Counted from the stretch's first letter, positions 25,246-35,363 are shown. The stretch is DNA of 64,000 bases from an uncultured Parabacteroides sp. (GCA_944325345.1 CALUZV010000008.1:62001-126000); one strand, 5' to 3'. Numbers and translations are program-made. The notes: generated by a model from the letters alone, not told the origin.

Positions 25246-27609
25246 GTGCGGATACGGACACTACATATCATCTTGGGGCTTTGCGGCTTGCTGCTTCTTG
25301 CCGCGTGTCATCCGACAAAGTTTGTGGGCGACCATGAATATTTGTTGGACGAGGTGCGCATCGAGTCGGATAACAATCGCTATAAGCAATCCGATCTGAA
25401 GGAATATATCCGGCAAGAAGCGAACTTCAAAGTCTTCGGCTTGATGAAGTGGCAGTTGTACGTATATAGCTGGTCCGGGCGGAACGAGAAGCGCTGGCTG
25501 AACAAGCAACTGAGGCGCATCGGCGAGCCGCCCGTCATCCTCGACACCACTTTGGTACGCCAGTCGGAAGAAGAGCTTCAGCGTTTCTTCATTAATAAAG
25601 GATATATCAATGCCGAGGTAGAGTCGGAAATCGATACCTCGCGGCACAACAAGAAAGCTATCGTAACCTACCGTATCCGCTCGAACGAACCTTACCGCAT
25701 CAGCCATTACGAGATGAACCTTGCGGATACCCGTATCGACAGCATCGCCCGCCTGGAAGCACGGAAACGCTCGCCTTTGGCCGCCGCCTTCCATACACAG
25801 AGCGATGACCATACCTCGCTGGTTCACGAGGGAGACCTCTTCGACCGCGATGTCCTCGATGCCGAGCGGCAACGCATCACGACCCTCTTGAGGCGGAACG
25901 GCTATTATACTTTCAATCGCGATAACTTGGCTTACCTGGCCGATAGCTCGTTCAACCAAAATATCGTAGAGCTGGAAATGTATCTCAAGCCCAATCGCTT
26001 TGTCCGTCCGGACAGCACGGTCTTCGAGGAGATACCCAAGCAATATTATATCAAGGATGTGAAGGTCGTAACGGACTACGACCCCCTTTCGCTCGTCGGC
26101 CTCGACTCTCTCTTCCTCAATTCGGATACGGTGCAGAGCGGAGACCTTGAGATTATCTACGGCAACAAGAAACATTCTGTGCGCCCCGACATCTTACGCC
26201 AAAGCGTCTATATCCGTCCGGGGCAGATGTATAACGAGCGGAACGTGGAGCAAACTTATTCCTCCTTCGCCCGGCTTCAGGCGTTGAAGAACATCAATGT
26301 CCGCTTCGACGAGTTTATGGAGAATGATACGATGAAGCTCAACTGCTTGGTCTTGACTACACCAGCCAAGACGCAGAGCTTCGGAGTAGATCTTGAAGGT
26401 ACCAACTCGGCGGGCGACTTGGGTTTCGCCTCGAGTTTGAACTATCAGCATCGGAATCTTTTCAAAGGTTCGGAACTCTTCTCTGCCAAGATTCGCGGGG
26501 CGTATGAGTCCTTGAATTCTTCAGATCAGAACATCGGAAGCTATTGGGAGTTAGGGGCGGAGACAGGCATCACCTTCCCCAGCTTCGTCTTCCCCTTCTT
26601 GAGCGAGAATGCCAAGCGGCGGTTTCGCGCCACGACGGAGTTCAAGTTGAGCTATAGCTTCCAGACGAGACCTGAGTATCAGCGTGCCATCCTCTCCGGC
26701 GGGTGGAGCTACATTTGGCAATCGCGAAGCAATATGCAATCGCGGCACGTCTTCAAGTTTCTCGACATCGATTATGTATCGCTCCCGAACATCGACGAGG
26801 ATTTCAAGAATAGCCTGCCCGAATCCACACGGCTCTATAACTTTACCGACCAGTTTGTGATGGGCACAGGCTATACCTATACATTCAGCAACGCGACTCC
26901 CCAGAACCGCACGCGCAATACCCATTCCCTCCGTGCCTCCTTCGAGATGGCGGGGAACGTCCTCTATGCCTACTCCAAGCTGACGGGGAAAGAGAAGAAC
27001 GCCGATAATCTCTACGAATGTTTCGGCACGCCCTTCAGCCAGTTCGTCAAGGTCGATGTGGATTTCAGCAAGAGCATCGCGATCGACGAGCGGAACCGCG
27101 TTGCCTATCGCGTGGGTGTCGGTGTGGGTTATCCATACGGAAACACGCGGATGCTCCCCTTCGAGCGCAGCTATTTCTCAGGAGGTGCGAATAGCGTCCG
27201 TGGCTGGTCGGTCCGCACCTTGGGGCCGGGTAGTATGCCCGTCGATAAGAACAATATCTCGTTTGCCGATCAAGTGGGAGACATCCGCTTGGATTTGAGT
27301 GTGGAATATCGCACGAAACTCTTCTGGAAGTTCGAGATGGCAGCCTACATCGACGCAGGAAACATCTGGAAGTTCCACGAAGACGAAAACTATCCGAACG
27401 CGAACTTCGACTTCTCGCGTTTTTATAAAGAAATTGCCGTATCCTATGGCCTCGGCCTGCGCCTCGATTTTGACTTTTTCCTCCTCCGTTTCGACACGGG
27501 TCTCAAGGCATACGACCCCCAGCAACAAGGGAAAGACAAGTGGGCAATCCTACGTCCAAACTTCAGGGATAACTTCGCTTGGCACTTCGCCGTGGGCTAT
27601 CCCTTCTGA
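25246..27609 (+). CDS. BamA/TamA-family outer-membrane assembly protein with lipoprotein signal
   Basis: A 787-residue protein from a GTG start preceded by GAGGA. The N-terminus MRIRTLHIILGLCGLLLLAAC ends in a lipobox (LAAC). Residues about 25-330 contain POTRA-like units (for example DEVRIESDNNRY and RISHYEMNLADTRIDS), followed by an Omp85 16-stranded barrel with the conserved SYFSGGANSVRGWSVR (about 643-658) and a terminal FAVGYPF with final Phe. Such proteins insert or translocate other outer-membrane proteins. The lipid anchor differs from classical BamA, which has an ordinary signal peptide. It follows the phosphodiesterase-type lipoprotein by 15 bp. Confidence 0.88.
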   Translation: MRIRTLHIILGLCGLLLLAACHPTKFVGDHEYLLDEVRIESDNNRYKQSDLKEYIRQEANFKVFGLMKWQLYVYSWSGRNEKRWLNKQLRRIGEPPVILDTTLVRQSEEELQRFFINKGYINAEVESEIDTSRHNKKAIVTYRIRSNEPYRISHYEMNLADTRIDSIARLEARKRSPLAAAFHTQSDDHTSLVHEGDLFDRDVLDAERQRITTLLRRNGYYTFNRDNLAYLADSSFNQNIVELEMYLKPNRFVRPDSTVFEEIPKQYYIKDVKVVTDYDPLSLVGLDSLFLNSDTVQSGDLEIIYGNKKHSVRPDILRQSVYIRPGQMYNERNVEQTYSSFARLQALKNINVRFDEFMENDTMKLNCLVLTTPAKTQSFGVDLEGTNSAGDLGFASSLNYQHRNLFKGSELFSAKIRGAYESLNSSDQNIGSYWELGAETGITFPSFVFPFLSENAKRRFRATTEFKLSYSFQTRPEYQRAILSGGWSYIWQSRSNMQSRHVFKFLDIDYVSLPNIDEDFKNSLPESTRLYNFTDQFVMGTGYTYTFSNATPQNRTRNTHSLRASFEMAGNVLYAYSKLTGKEKNADNLYECFGTPFSQFVKVDVDFSKSIAIDERNRVAYRVGVGVGYPYGNTRMLPFERSYFSGGANSVRGWSVRTLGPGSMPVDKNNISFADQVGDIRLDLSVEYRTKLFWKFEMAAYIDAGNIWKFHEDENYPNANFDFSRFYKEIAVSYGLGLRLDFDFFLLRFDTGLKAYDPQQQGKDKWAILRPNFRDNFAWHFAVGYPF

Positions 27610-27714
27610 TTTTTATCAAACTATCCCTTTTCTTTTATCAAAAAAGCCCCTCTGCATAAACAAAAAGTTGTCTGGCTTGCAACATTTTTCAGAGGGCGGA
27701 TGGCACTCTCGGCG

Positions 27715-27722
27715 TACCTTTG
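27715..27722 (+). promoter_or_regulatory. -7 box upstream of the GH31 gene
   Basis: TACCTTTG is a perfect TAnnTTTG box 96 bp before the ATG at 27818, leaving a long leader. Confidence 0.55.
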
Positions 27723-27817
27723 CATCGTCGTTCCAAGGGAAGCAAAAAGGGTGTTTCCGCATGGGAAAAAGTATGTTTAGGACAGAGAAAACATCGTATA
27801 ATTAAATAAAAAGTAAG

Positions 27818-30694
27818 ATGAAGAACACGCAGTGGTATTTGTTTGCTGGCCTCCTGCTGGCTGCCTGCTCGTCTCCACAGGTAGAGGATACGGGCAAAGG
27901 TATCGTAGTTAATCTCCGGCCGGACAGTCCTTCGGAAGCGAAGAAAGTCCGCCTCGAAGTCTTGGGAGAGAAGCTCATCCGTGTCTCGGCCACGCCCGAA
28001 GACCGCTTCGCCGACCCCCAGAGTCTGATTATTGTCCCCCAAACCGCCAAGGTCTCCTACACCGTGAAGGATTCCGAGGGCGAGGTATCCATCAGCACCT
28101 CGGAAATCTCCGCCTCCGTATCGAAGTCCACGGGCGAAGTTACGTTCTTTGACAAGGACGGAAACGTCATCCTCGAGGAGAACGAAGGCGGCGGCAAATC
28201 CTTCAAGCCTATCGAGGTCGGCGGGACAAAAGGCTACACGATTCGTCAAGTCTTCGAGTCGCCCGCCGACGAAGCCTTCTACGGCTTAGGGCAACACCAG
28301 GCCGACGAGTTCAATTATAAAGGAAAGAACGAGGAGCTCTTCCAATACAACACGAAGGTCTCCGTCCCCTTCATCGTCTCCAACAAGAACTATGGCGTCT
28401 TGCTCGACAGCTATTCCCTGTGCCGCTTTGGGAATCCGAACGATTATTCCCAACTCGGCGCGGTCTTCAAGCTCTTCGATAAGGAGGGCAAGGAAGGGGC
28501 AATCACGGGTACCTATACTCCTGCACCAGGCTCGAACGTGAACCCCCTCGTCCGTCGCGAGGATTCTTTGTACTTCGAACACCTCAAGCGCGAGGATATT
28601 GCTCATGTGGTGAACCTCCCGAAAGACTTCCCCTTCATGGGCGCATCGGTAACGTACGAGGGCGAGTTAGAGCCTTCGGAGACGGCCGACTATCAGTTCA
28701 TCCTCTACTACGCCGGCTATACGAAGGTCTATATCAACAACGAATTAGTCGTCCCCGAGCGTTGGCGCACGGCGTGGAACCCCAACAGCTATAAGTTTAC
28801 CGTCCACCTCGAGGCGGGCAAGCGTGTCCCCCTCAAGATCGAATGGAAGCCCGACGGCGGCGTCTCCTACTCCGGCCTCCGCGTCATGAAGCCCGTCGCT
28901 CCCGAGGAGCAGGCCAAACAATCGTGGTGGAGCGAGATGACGAAGCAGCTGGATTATTACTTCGTCGCAGGGGACGACATGGACGACGTTATCTCCGGCT
29001 ACCGCACCCTCACGGGCAAGTCGCCTATCATGCCCAAGTGGGCTATGGGCTACTGGCAGAGCCGCGAGAAATACAACACGCAAGACGAGATGCTCGGTGC
29101 GCTCAAGGGCTTCCGCGACCGGCAGATTCCTATCGACAACATCGTCCTCGACTGGAATCACTGGCCCGAGAACGCTTGGGGTAGCCACGAGTTCGACAAG
29201 GCGCGTTTCCCCGATCCTCAGGCGATGGTCGATTCCATCCACGCCATGCACGGGCGGATGATGATTTCCGTCTGGCCGAAATTCTACACGACTACGGAGC
29301 ACTTCAAGGAGTTCGACGAGAAAGGGTGGATGTACCGCCTCTCCGTCGAGGATAGTTTGAAGGACTGGGTCGGGCCGGGCTACACCTACGGCTTCTACGA
29401 TGCGTATGCCCCCGATGCCCGCAAGCTCTTCTGGAACCAGATGTACGAGCACTACTATCCGCTGGGCATCGACGCGTGGTGGATGGATGCGAGCGAGCCG
29501 AACATCCGCGATTGCACGGACTTGCAATATCGTAAGGACTTGTGCGGCCCGACGGCCCTCGGCTCTTCTACGGAGTTCTTCAACGCCTACGCCCTGATGA
29601 ATGCCGAGGCTATCTACGACGGGCAACGCGGCGTGGACAACAACAAGCGTGTCTTCCTCCTGACCCGCTCGGGCTTCGCTGGCTTGCAACGCTATTCGAC
29701 GGCTACGTGGAGCGGCGACATCGCGACGCGCTGGGAGGATATGAAGGCGCAAATCAGTGCGGGTCTGAACTTCGCCATGTCGGGCATTCCCTATTGGACA
29801 ATGGATATAGGTGGCTTCTGCGTGGAGAATCGCTACGTCGCCGGCCAGCAGCAGTGGAACAAGACGCGCACGGAGAATGCCGACTACAAGGAATGGCGCG
29901 AGTTGAACACCCGCTGGTATCAGTTCGGCGCCTTCTGCCCGCTCTTCCGCGCCCACGGGCAATGGCCGTTCCGCGAGGTTTGGGAGATAGCTCCCGAGGG
30001 GCATCCTGCCTACAACTCCATCGTCTATTATACGAAATTGCGCTATCGCCTCATGCCTTACATCTATTCCTTGGCGGGCATGACGTGGTTCGAGGACTAT
30101 ACCTTGATGCGCCCGCTCGTCATGGACTTCGGCGAAAAGGACCCGAAGGTAAACAACATCGGCGACCAATTCATGTTCGGCCCTGCCCTGATGGCCTGCC
30201 CGGTCTATACCTACGGAGCTCGCGAGCGCGAGGTTTACTTGCCGGAGGGCACCTTGTGGTATGATTTCTACTCAGGCAAGACGATGCCGAATGGCCAGCA
30301 GACCGTCGCCGCCCCCTACGAGCGCATCCCGCTCTTCGTCCACGCAGGCGCTATCTTGCCCTACGGCCCTGAGATTCAATACTCCGACGAGAAGCCTGCC
30401 GAGGACATCGTGCTCTACGTCTATGAGGGCGCAAACGGCAAGTTCACCCTCTACGAGGACGAAGGAACCAACTACAACTACGAGCAAGGCAAGTATGCCA
30501 TGATTCCTTTCGCCTACGACGACGCGACGCGCACACTGACCATCGGCCAGCGCATGGGCGACTTCGAGGGCATGTTGAAGGAACGCACCTTCCGCATCGT
30601 CCCCGTCTCGAAGGACAAGCCGCAAGCCTTTGATTTGAATGCCAAGGGCACGACGGTGAAGTACGACGGCACGCTCCAGAGCGTCAAGCTCTAA
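27818..30694 (+). CDS. GH31 family alpha-xylosidase/alpha-glucosidase lipoprotein with PA14 insert
   Basis: A 958-residue enzyme with signal peptide and lipobox (LLAACSS), so surface or periplasmic. The order is an N-terminal beta-sandwich (about 25-230), a PA14-like insert (about 240-360, YFEHLKREDI... YAGYTKVYINNELV), the catalytic barrel and C-terminal beta-sheet domains. The nucleophile is Asp557 in WWMDASEPN; the acid/base is Asp634 in WSGDIATRWEDM. A PA14 insert in GH31 is known from alpha-xylosidases that strip xylose from xyloglucan, so that activity is likely but inferred. Together with the GH2 enzyme downstream it could trim side chains of plant glycans. Codon use is GC-rich like the GH2 gene. 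Confidence 0.9.
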   Translation: MKNTQWYLFAGLLLAACSSPQVEDTGKGIVVNLRPDSPSEAKKVRLEVLGEKLIRVSATPEDRFADPQSLIIVPQTAKVSYTVKDSEGEVSISTSEISASVSKSTGEVTFFDKDGNVILEENEGGGKSFKPIEVGGTKGYTIRQVFESPADEAFYGLGQHQADEFNYKGKNEELFQYNTKVSVPFIVSNKNYGVLLDSYSLCRFGNPNDYSQLGAVFKLFDKEGKEGAITGTYTPAPGSNVNPLVRREDSLYFEHLKREDIAHVVNLPKDFPFMGASVTYEGELEPSETADYQFILYYAGYTKVYINNELVVPERWRTAWNPNSYKFTVHLEAGKRVPLKIEWKPDGGVSYSGLRVMKPVAPEEQAKQSWWSEMTKQLDYYFVAGDDMDDVISGYRTLTGKSPIMPKWAMGYWQSREKYNTQDEMLGALKGFRDRQIPIDNIVLDWNHWPENAWGSHEFDKARFPDPQAMVDSIHAMHGRMMISVWPKFYTTTEHFKEFDEKGWMYRLSVEDSLKDWVGPGYTYGFYDAYAPDARKLFWNQMYEHYYPLGIDAWWMDASEPNIRDCTDLQYRKDLCGPTALGSSTEFFNAYALMNAEAIYDGQRGVDNNKRVFLLTRSGFAGLQRYSTATWSGDIATRWEDMKAQISAGLNFAMSGIPYWTMDIGGFCVENRYVAGQQQWNKTRTENADYKEWRELNTRWYQFGAFCPLFRAHGQWPFREVWEIAPEGHPAYNSIVYYTKLRYRLMPYIYSLAGMTWFEDYTLMRPLVMDFGEKDPKVNNIGDQFMFGPALMACPVYTYGAREREVYLPEGTLWYDFYSGKTMPNGQQTVAAPYERIPLFVHAGAILPYGPEIQYSDEKPAEDIVLYVYEGANGKFTLYEDEGTNYNYEQGKYAMIPFAYDDATRTLTIGQRMGDFEGMLKERTFRIVPVSKDKPQAFDLNAKGTTVKYDGTLQSVKL

Positions 30695-30696
30695 CT

Positions 30697-30975
30697 CTTG
30701 AGATCAAAAAACCATGTTTTTACCCCGCAGATATATGCTTTTGAGGTAAAAAACATGGTTTTTATCCTGCTGCATGATAACGGCGGGGTAAAAAAGTAGT
30801 AATGTACCCCGGCGCATAATAACGGCGGGGTAAAAAAGTAATAATATGCCCCGGCGCATGATAACGGCGGGGTAAAAAAGTAGTAATATACCCCGGCGCA
30901 TGATAACAGCGGGGTAAAAAAGCAGTTCTATACCCTGCTGTTTGATAACGGCGGAGTAAAAAAGGACTAAGTTGA
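30697..30975. repeat. Tandem array E, 42-bp unit, about 7 copies
   Basis: CGGCGGGGTAAAAAAG or variants occur at 30781, 30823, 30865, 30907 (CAGCGGGG) and 30949, exactly 42 bp apart; degenerate copies precede at 30739 and 30697. Units contain TACCCCG and CGGGGTA, which are inverted repeats of each other. The array fills the 30695-31003 gap between the GH31 and GH2 genes. Confidence 0.9.
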
Positions 30976-31003
30976 ACAAATGCATTAAATAGTTTATCGA
31001 TTT

Positions 31004-33514
31004 ATGAGACGAAATATCCAAAACATCGCGCTCTTCGCCTTGGCGCTTTTCGCAGGCATCTTGACTTCCTGCTCGGGGCGGACGGAAGGGCGCGAGCGCA
31101 TAAACTTCGACAAGGATTGGACGTTCCACCTGGGCGAAGTTGCCGAAGCCTCCAAGCCGGGCTTCGACGATAGCGCGTGGCGCAAGTTGAACCTCCCGCA
31201 CGACTGGGCCATCGAGGGCGATTTTAGCAAGGATAACCCCTCGGGCACGGGCGGAGGGGCCTTGCCGGGCGGCATCGGATGGTATCGCAAGACGTTCAAG
31301 GTCAATGCCGAGGACGAGGGAAGGAAGTTCTTCATCGACTTCGATGGGGTCTATATGAACTCCGAGGTCTTCATCAACGGCACGAGTTTGGGCAAACGCC
31401 CCTACGGGTACATCTCGTTCCGCTACGACATGACCCCCTATCTTCGTTATGGCGAGGAGAATACGCTGGCCGTGCGCGTGGACAACGCCGAGCAGCCCAA
31501 CTCGCGCTGGTACTCGGGCTGCGGCATCTATCGCCACGTCTGGCTGACGAAGACCGAGCCGATACACGTCGCCCAGTGGGGGACATACGCCACGGCGCAG
31601 ATAGAGAAGGAGAAAGCTGTACTCCAAATGCGCACGTCCATCCAAAACGAAAGCACGAAGGCCGAGAAGCTGACCCTCCGCACGCGCCTCGTCGATGGGG
31701 CAGGGGTGAAGGTCGCCGAGGTCTCTTCCGACCTCGAGATACAGCCGGGCGATACGCTCACCGAGGCGCAGACGCTCGACGTCGAGCAACCGACGCTGTG
31801 GACGCTCGAGCATCCTTACCTCTACACGATAGAGACAACGATTTTGAAAGGAGGCAAGCGCGTCGTCGATACCTACGAGACGACGTTTGGCTTCCGCACC
31901 TTTTCGTTCGATGCCGCCAAGGGATTCACGCTCAATGGCGAGCCGACGAAGATTAACGGCGTATGTATGCACCACGACCTCGGGTGCCTTGGGGCGGCGG
32001 TCAATACGCGCGCCATCGAGCGGCAGTTGGAGATCTTGAAGGAGATGGGGTGCAACGGCATCCGCTGCTCGCACAATCCGCCCGCGCCCGAGCTCTTGGA
32101 CCTCTGCGATAGGATGGGCTTCATCGTCATGGACGAAGCCTTCGATATGTGGCGGAAACGCAAGACGGCGCACGACTACGCGCGCTATTTCAATGCGTGG
32201 CACGAGCGCGACTTGACGGATCTTGTCGTGCGCGACCGCAATCACCCCTCCATCTTTATGTGGAGCATCGGAAATGAAGTGCTGGAGCAGTGGAGCGACG
32301 CGGGGGCAGACACCCTGAGCCTCGCCGAAGCGAACTTGATATTGAACTTCGGCCACGACGCTTCGCAACTCGCCAAGGATAGCTTGAGCGTGAACTCCCT
32401 CCTCTGCGCGAAGCTGGCGGGCATGGTGAAGCAGCTCGACCCGACGCGCCCTGTTACGGCGGGGTGCAATGAACCCTCGCCTGATAACCATCTCTTCCGC
32501 TCGGGGGCGTTGGATATCATTGGCTTTAATTATCACGATGCGTGGTTCGAAGGGGTGCCGAAGAATTTCCCTGGCAAGCCCTTTATCGTTACGGAGAGCG
32601 TCTCTGGGCTGATGACGCGCGGCTATTATCGGATGCCGAGCGACAAGATGATTATCGCGCCCGACCGATGGGACAAGCCCTACGAAGACCCTTCCTTCTC
32701 CTGCTCCTCGTATGATAACTGCCACGTGCCTTGGGGCAACTATCACGAAGGGACATGGAAGCTGGTCAAGGCGAATCCTTTCATCAGCGGGCAATATATC
32801 TGGACAGGCTTCGATTATATCGGCGAGCCGACGCCATACGGCTGGCCTGCGCGTAGCTCCTACTTTGGTATCATCGACCTGGCGGGCTTCCCGAAGGACG
32901 TATATTATATGTATCAGTCGGAGTGGACAGACAAAGACGTCTTGCACCTCTTCCCCCATTGGAATTGGAAGGCAGGCGAACCCGTCGATATGTGGGCCTA
33001 CTACAACAACGCCGATGAGGTCGAGCTTTTCGTCAATGGCAAGTCTCAAGGCACGAAGCGCAAGGCCGAGGGCGAGTTCCACGTCGCTTGGCGTGTCTCG
33101 TTCGAGCCGGGTACGGTTGAGATAGTAGCCAAGAAGGATGGAAAAATCGTCCGCAAGCAGTCCATCCACACGGCAGGCGAGCCGGCAAAACTCCGTCTCA
33201 CGCCCGACCGCACCGAGCTTGCGGCAGATGGCACAGACCTCAGCTTCATCACCGTCGAGGTCTTGGATAAGGACGGAAACCTCTGTCCGACGGCTGATAA
33301 CCTCGTGCATTTCGAGGTCGAAGGTCCAGCCTTCATCGCGGGAGTCGATAACGGCAGCCCCATCTCCATGGAACGCTTCAAGGACAACAAGCGCCATGCC
33401 TTCTATGGCAAATGCCTTGTCGTGCTGCAAAGTACGGGCGAGGAAGGTAGCGTTACGCTGAAGGCCAAAGGCGAAGGGGTGGAGGATGGCGAAGCCCGCT
33501 TGGTTTTTGAATGA
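31004..33514 (+). CDS. GH2 family beta-galactosidase-type lipoprotein
   Basis: An 836-residue protein, lipobox TSCS near residue 23, so exported and anchored. The order is a GH2 sugar-binding domain (about 30-200, GIGWYRKTF, SRWYSGCGIYRHVWL), an immunoglobulin-like domain, the TIM barrel with the acid/base Glu425 in WSIGNEV and nucleophile Glu531 in FIVTES, a DUF4982-like domain (VELFVNGKSQG) and a C-terminal Ig/Big-like domain (about 725-836). GH2 enzymes with this layout are beta-galactosidases or related exo-beta-glycosidases; the sugar cannot be fixed from sequence. It is separated from the GH31 gene only by array E. Confidence 0.9.
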   Translation: MRRNIQNIALFALALFAGILTSCSGRTEGRERINFDKDWTFHLGEVAEASKPGFDDSAWRKLNLPHDWAIEGDFSKDNPSGTGGGALPGGIGWYRKTFKVNAEDEGRKFFIDFDGVYMNSEVFINGTSLGKRPYGYISFRYDMTPYLRYGEENTLAVRVDNAEQPNSRWYSGCGIYRHVWLTKTEPIHVAQWGTYATAQIEKEKAVLQMRTSIQNESTKAEKLTLRTRLVDGAGVKVAEVSSDLEIQPGDTLTEAQTLDVEQPTLWTLEHPYLYTIETTILKGGKRVVDTYETTFGFRTFSFDAAKGFTLNGEPTKINGVCMHHDLGCLGAAVNTRAIERQLEILKEMGCNGIRCSHNPPAPELLDLCDRMGFIVMDEAFDMWRKRKTAHDYARYFNAWHERDLTDLVVRDRNHPSIFMWSIGNEVLEQWSDAGADTLSLAEANLILNFGHDASQLAKDSLSVNSLLCAKLAGMVKQLDPTRPVTAGCNEPSPDNHLFRSGALDIIGFNYHDAWFEGVPKNFPGKPFIVTESVSGLMTRGYYRMPSDKMIIAPDRWDKPYEDPSFSCSSYDNCHVPWGNYHEGTWKLVKANPFISGQYIWTGFDYIGEPTPYGWPARSSYFGIIDLAGFPKDVYYMYQSEWTDKDVLHLFPHWNWKAGEPVDMWAYYNNADEVELFVNGKSQGTKRKAEGEFHVAWRVSFEPGTVEIVAKKDGKIVRKQSIHTAGEPAKLRLTPDRTELAADGTDLSFITVEVLDKDGNLCPTADNLVHFEVEGPAFIAGVDNGSPISMERFKDNKRHAFYGKCLVVLQSTGEEGSVTLKAKGEGVEDGEARLVFE

Positions 33515-33536
33515 TGAATAAAGAATTGGAATGCAT

Positions 33537-33653
33537 AGCCCGGCGATTTATCGCCAGGTCTGATGATATATTTGAAACACAGGCGCTTCGGGTTTAAACC
33601 CGAAGCGCCTTCATTTATGGTGTCTCGCATTCCCGGCATTAAAATGCCGGGCT
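33537..33653. repeat. REP-like palindromes, including a perfect 30-bp palindrome
   Basis: A perfect palindrome lies at 33581-33610 (arms AGGCGCTTCGGGTTT and its complement). Around it are GCCCGGCGATTTATCGCC and CCCGGCATTAAAATGCCGGG (33632-33651). The last element covers the stop codon and final codons of the HAD gene. Confidence 0.8.
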
Positions 33654-34436
33654 ATGCATAACTCCGAACTCCCTCATCGCCTTCTCCACCCCATCCTCAT
33701 CCACCGAGCTGGTGATATAGTCTGCCACCGGCTTGAGCGATTCGTTCGCGTTCCCCATCGCCACACCTATGCCGGCGACCTTTATCATGCTGATGTCGTT
33801 CCCTCCATCGCCAAAGGCCATCGTCTCCTCGATGCCGAATCCAAAATGCTTGGCTATATGCTGGATGCCATTCCCCTTGTCGCTCCCGATGGCGGTAATG
33901 TCGCAAAACGCAGGGTACCAGCGCCCCGAGATGCAGCCGGGGATAAGGGGCATGACTTCCTGCTCTATCGCCTCGGTGAAGAAAGGCGTGATTTGGGTGA
34001 TACGTTCGTGGCGCATCAGTTCGCGCGGGTCGGCCTCGGTCAGCCGTGGGGCATGGAGGTAATCGTAGAAGATATGTTCCACCTCCTTGTCGGGGTGATA
34101 GACCACGAGATTCTTCTCGCCCACGAAGATGGTAGGGATGTTCCGCTCGTCGGAGATGCGGATAAGTGTCTGGCAATCTGCCTCGGGGATAGCGTTGATG
34201 AATATCACCTTGCCGTCCACGATGCAGCACGCGCCATTGGTGGTGATATACCCGTCGATAAGGTGCTCAATCGCCCCTAAGTTGTTAATCAAAGGGATAG
34301 GTCGCCCCGTTGCGATGAATACTTTCACGCCTCGAGCCTTGGCTTCCTCCAGGGCACGTATCGTGGAGGCAGGGATTTGGTGCGTTTCAAAGCTGACCAG
34401 GGTGCCGTCGATATCGAAGAATAGAGCTTTTATCAT
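33639..34436 (-). CDS. HAD-superfamily Cof-type sugar-phosphate phosphatase
   Basis: A 265-residue cytosolic protein. HAD motif I is FFDIDGTL (Asp nucleophile near residue 8), motif II ATGRP, motif III Lys in GSDKGNG, and motif IV GDGGNDISM. The C2-type cap between motifs II and III marks the Cof/IIB subfamily, which dephosphorylates sugar phosphates or flavin nucleotides. The last residues HSPAF and the stop are encoded by a REP-like palindrome (33632-33651), so the natural C-terminus has been replaced or extended by repeat DNA. It follows the nitroreductase gene after 19 bp. Confidence 0.9.
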   Translation of the reverse strand: MIKALFFDIDGTLVSFETHQIPASTIRALEEAKARGVKVFIATGRPIPLINNLGAIEHLIDGYITTNGACCIVDGKVIFINAIPEADCQTLIRISDERNIPTIFVGEKNLVVYHPDKEVEHIFYDYLHAPRLTEADPRELMRHERITQITPFFTEAIEQEVMPLIPGCISGRWYPAFCDITAIGSDKGNGIQHIAKHFGFGIEETMAFGDGGNDISMIKVAGIGVAMGNANESLKPVADYITSSVDEDGVEKAMREFGVMHSPAF

Positions 34437-34455
34437 AGAAATGAAGAATGATGAA

Positions 34456-35202
34456 TTATTCTAAAAACCCTTGCCCTTTCAATACCTTCAAGAATACCTC
34501 CGAGAAATGCTCGCAAGCCTCCTTCGTATAGCGTATGTCGGTAAACACCTGTGCCAGCGTCTCTTTCTTGTTGATGCGGACAAACTCGCGGTTCACCTCC
34601 AGCTCCTCCTTTTCTTTGTAGAAAGCATCGATAGAGGCGGGCGTATAGTCCGTGTAGTGTTCGCGATGGCGGATGGCATCGAGCGGCAAGCGTTCCGATT
34701 CGGCAGGCAGTGGCTCAGCCGGATAGCCCACGGTTACGGTTACGATGGGCACCACCAGCTGGGGCAGATGGAGCGCCTCGATAATCTGGTCCGCGTTGTA
34801 GGTCGTCGTCCCCAGGTAGCATATTCCCAGACCCTTCTCTTCGGCCGCCTCGACGAAAGCTTCGGCAAAGAGCATCGAGTCGATGGTGGCAGCCATGAAC
34901 GACTGGAAGTTCCAGAAGCCCGCCTCGGCCTTGCGGTTTGCCGCCCACTTCACAAAGCGGTTTGCGTCGGCGCAGAAGGTCAGCACCACAGGCGCCTCCG
35001 TGATCATCGGTTGGTTGAAGTGTGCCGGAGCCAAAGCGCGTTTACCCTCCTCGCTCCGAGTCTCTACGACGCTGTAGAGCTGCATATTACCCGTATTCGA
35101 TGCCTTCATCGCTATACCAAGCAGTTCGTCCATCAGGGCCTCGGGTACCGGCCGGTCGCTATATTTGCGGATCGTCCTCCGCGTTTTCATTGTCTCAATC
35201 AT
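34456..35202 (-). CDS. Nitroreductase-family FMN oxidoreductase
   Basis: A 248-residue protein from ATG 35202; a longer frame to 35280 would overlap the -7 box and is rejected. The FMN-binding start RRTIRKYSDRPVPEALMDEL, the segment SNTGNMQLYSVVE and later GLGICYLGTT match the nitroreductase fold (NfsA/FRP-like, with a C-terminal extension). Such enzymes reduce nitro compounds, quinones or flavins with NAD(P)H; the physiological substrate is unknown. It is probably transcribed with the downstream HAD gene. Confidence 0.87.
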   Translation of the reverse strand: MIETMKTRRTIRKYSDRPVPEALMDELLGIAMKASNTGNMQLYSVVETRSEEGKRALAPAHFNQPMITEAPVVLTFCADANRFVKWAANRKAEAGFWNFQSFMAATIDSMLFAEAFVEAAEEKGLGICYLGTTTYNADQIIEALHLPQLVVPIVTVTVGYPAEPLPAESERLPLDAIRHREHYTDYTPASIDAFYKEKEELEVNREFVRINKKETLAQVFTDIRYTKEACEHFSEVFLKVLKGQGFLE

Positions 35203-35249
35203 AATCGTTCGTTTTATTGTTATGTGTCGTGTCGAAAGAAGAAGATGTG

Positions 35250-35257
35250 CAAAAGTA
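35250..35257 (-). promoter_or_regulatory. -7 box for the nitroreductase gene
   Basis: Minus strand TACTTTTG, a perfect TAnnTTTG, 48 bp upstream of the ATG at 35202. Confidence 0.6.
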
Positions 35258-35363
35258 CGAAGAAAAGAGGTGTGCGGCAAAATGTGGGTAGGGGGTAAGG
35301 CGTGAAAATCTGTTAAGGGGATAGATAAGGAAGGTTAATGGGATGTATCCTATATGTTTAGCC

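Noticed and set aside
28745..30169. 474-codon minus-strand open frame opposite the GH31 gene
   Set aside because: Antisense shadow of a GC-rich coding sequence; no recognisable domains or start context.
30704..33430. 908-codon minus-strand open frame opposite the GH2 gene and array E
   Set aside because: It is a shadow of the GC-rich GH2 gene, begins in array E, and has no domain resemblance; the plus strand carries intact catalytic motifs.
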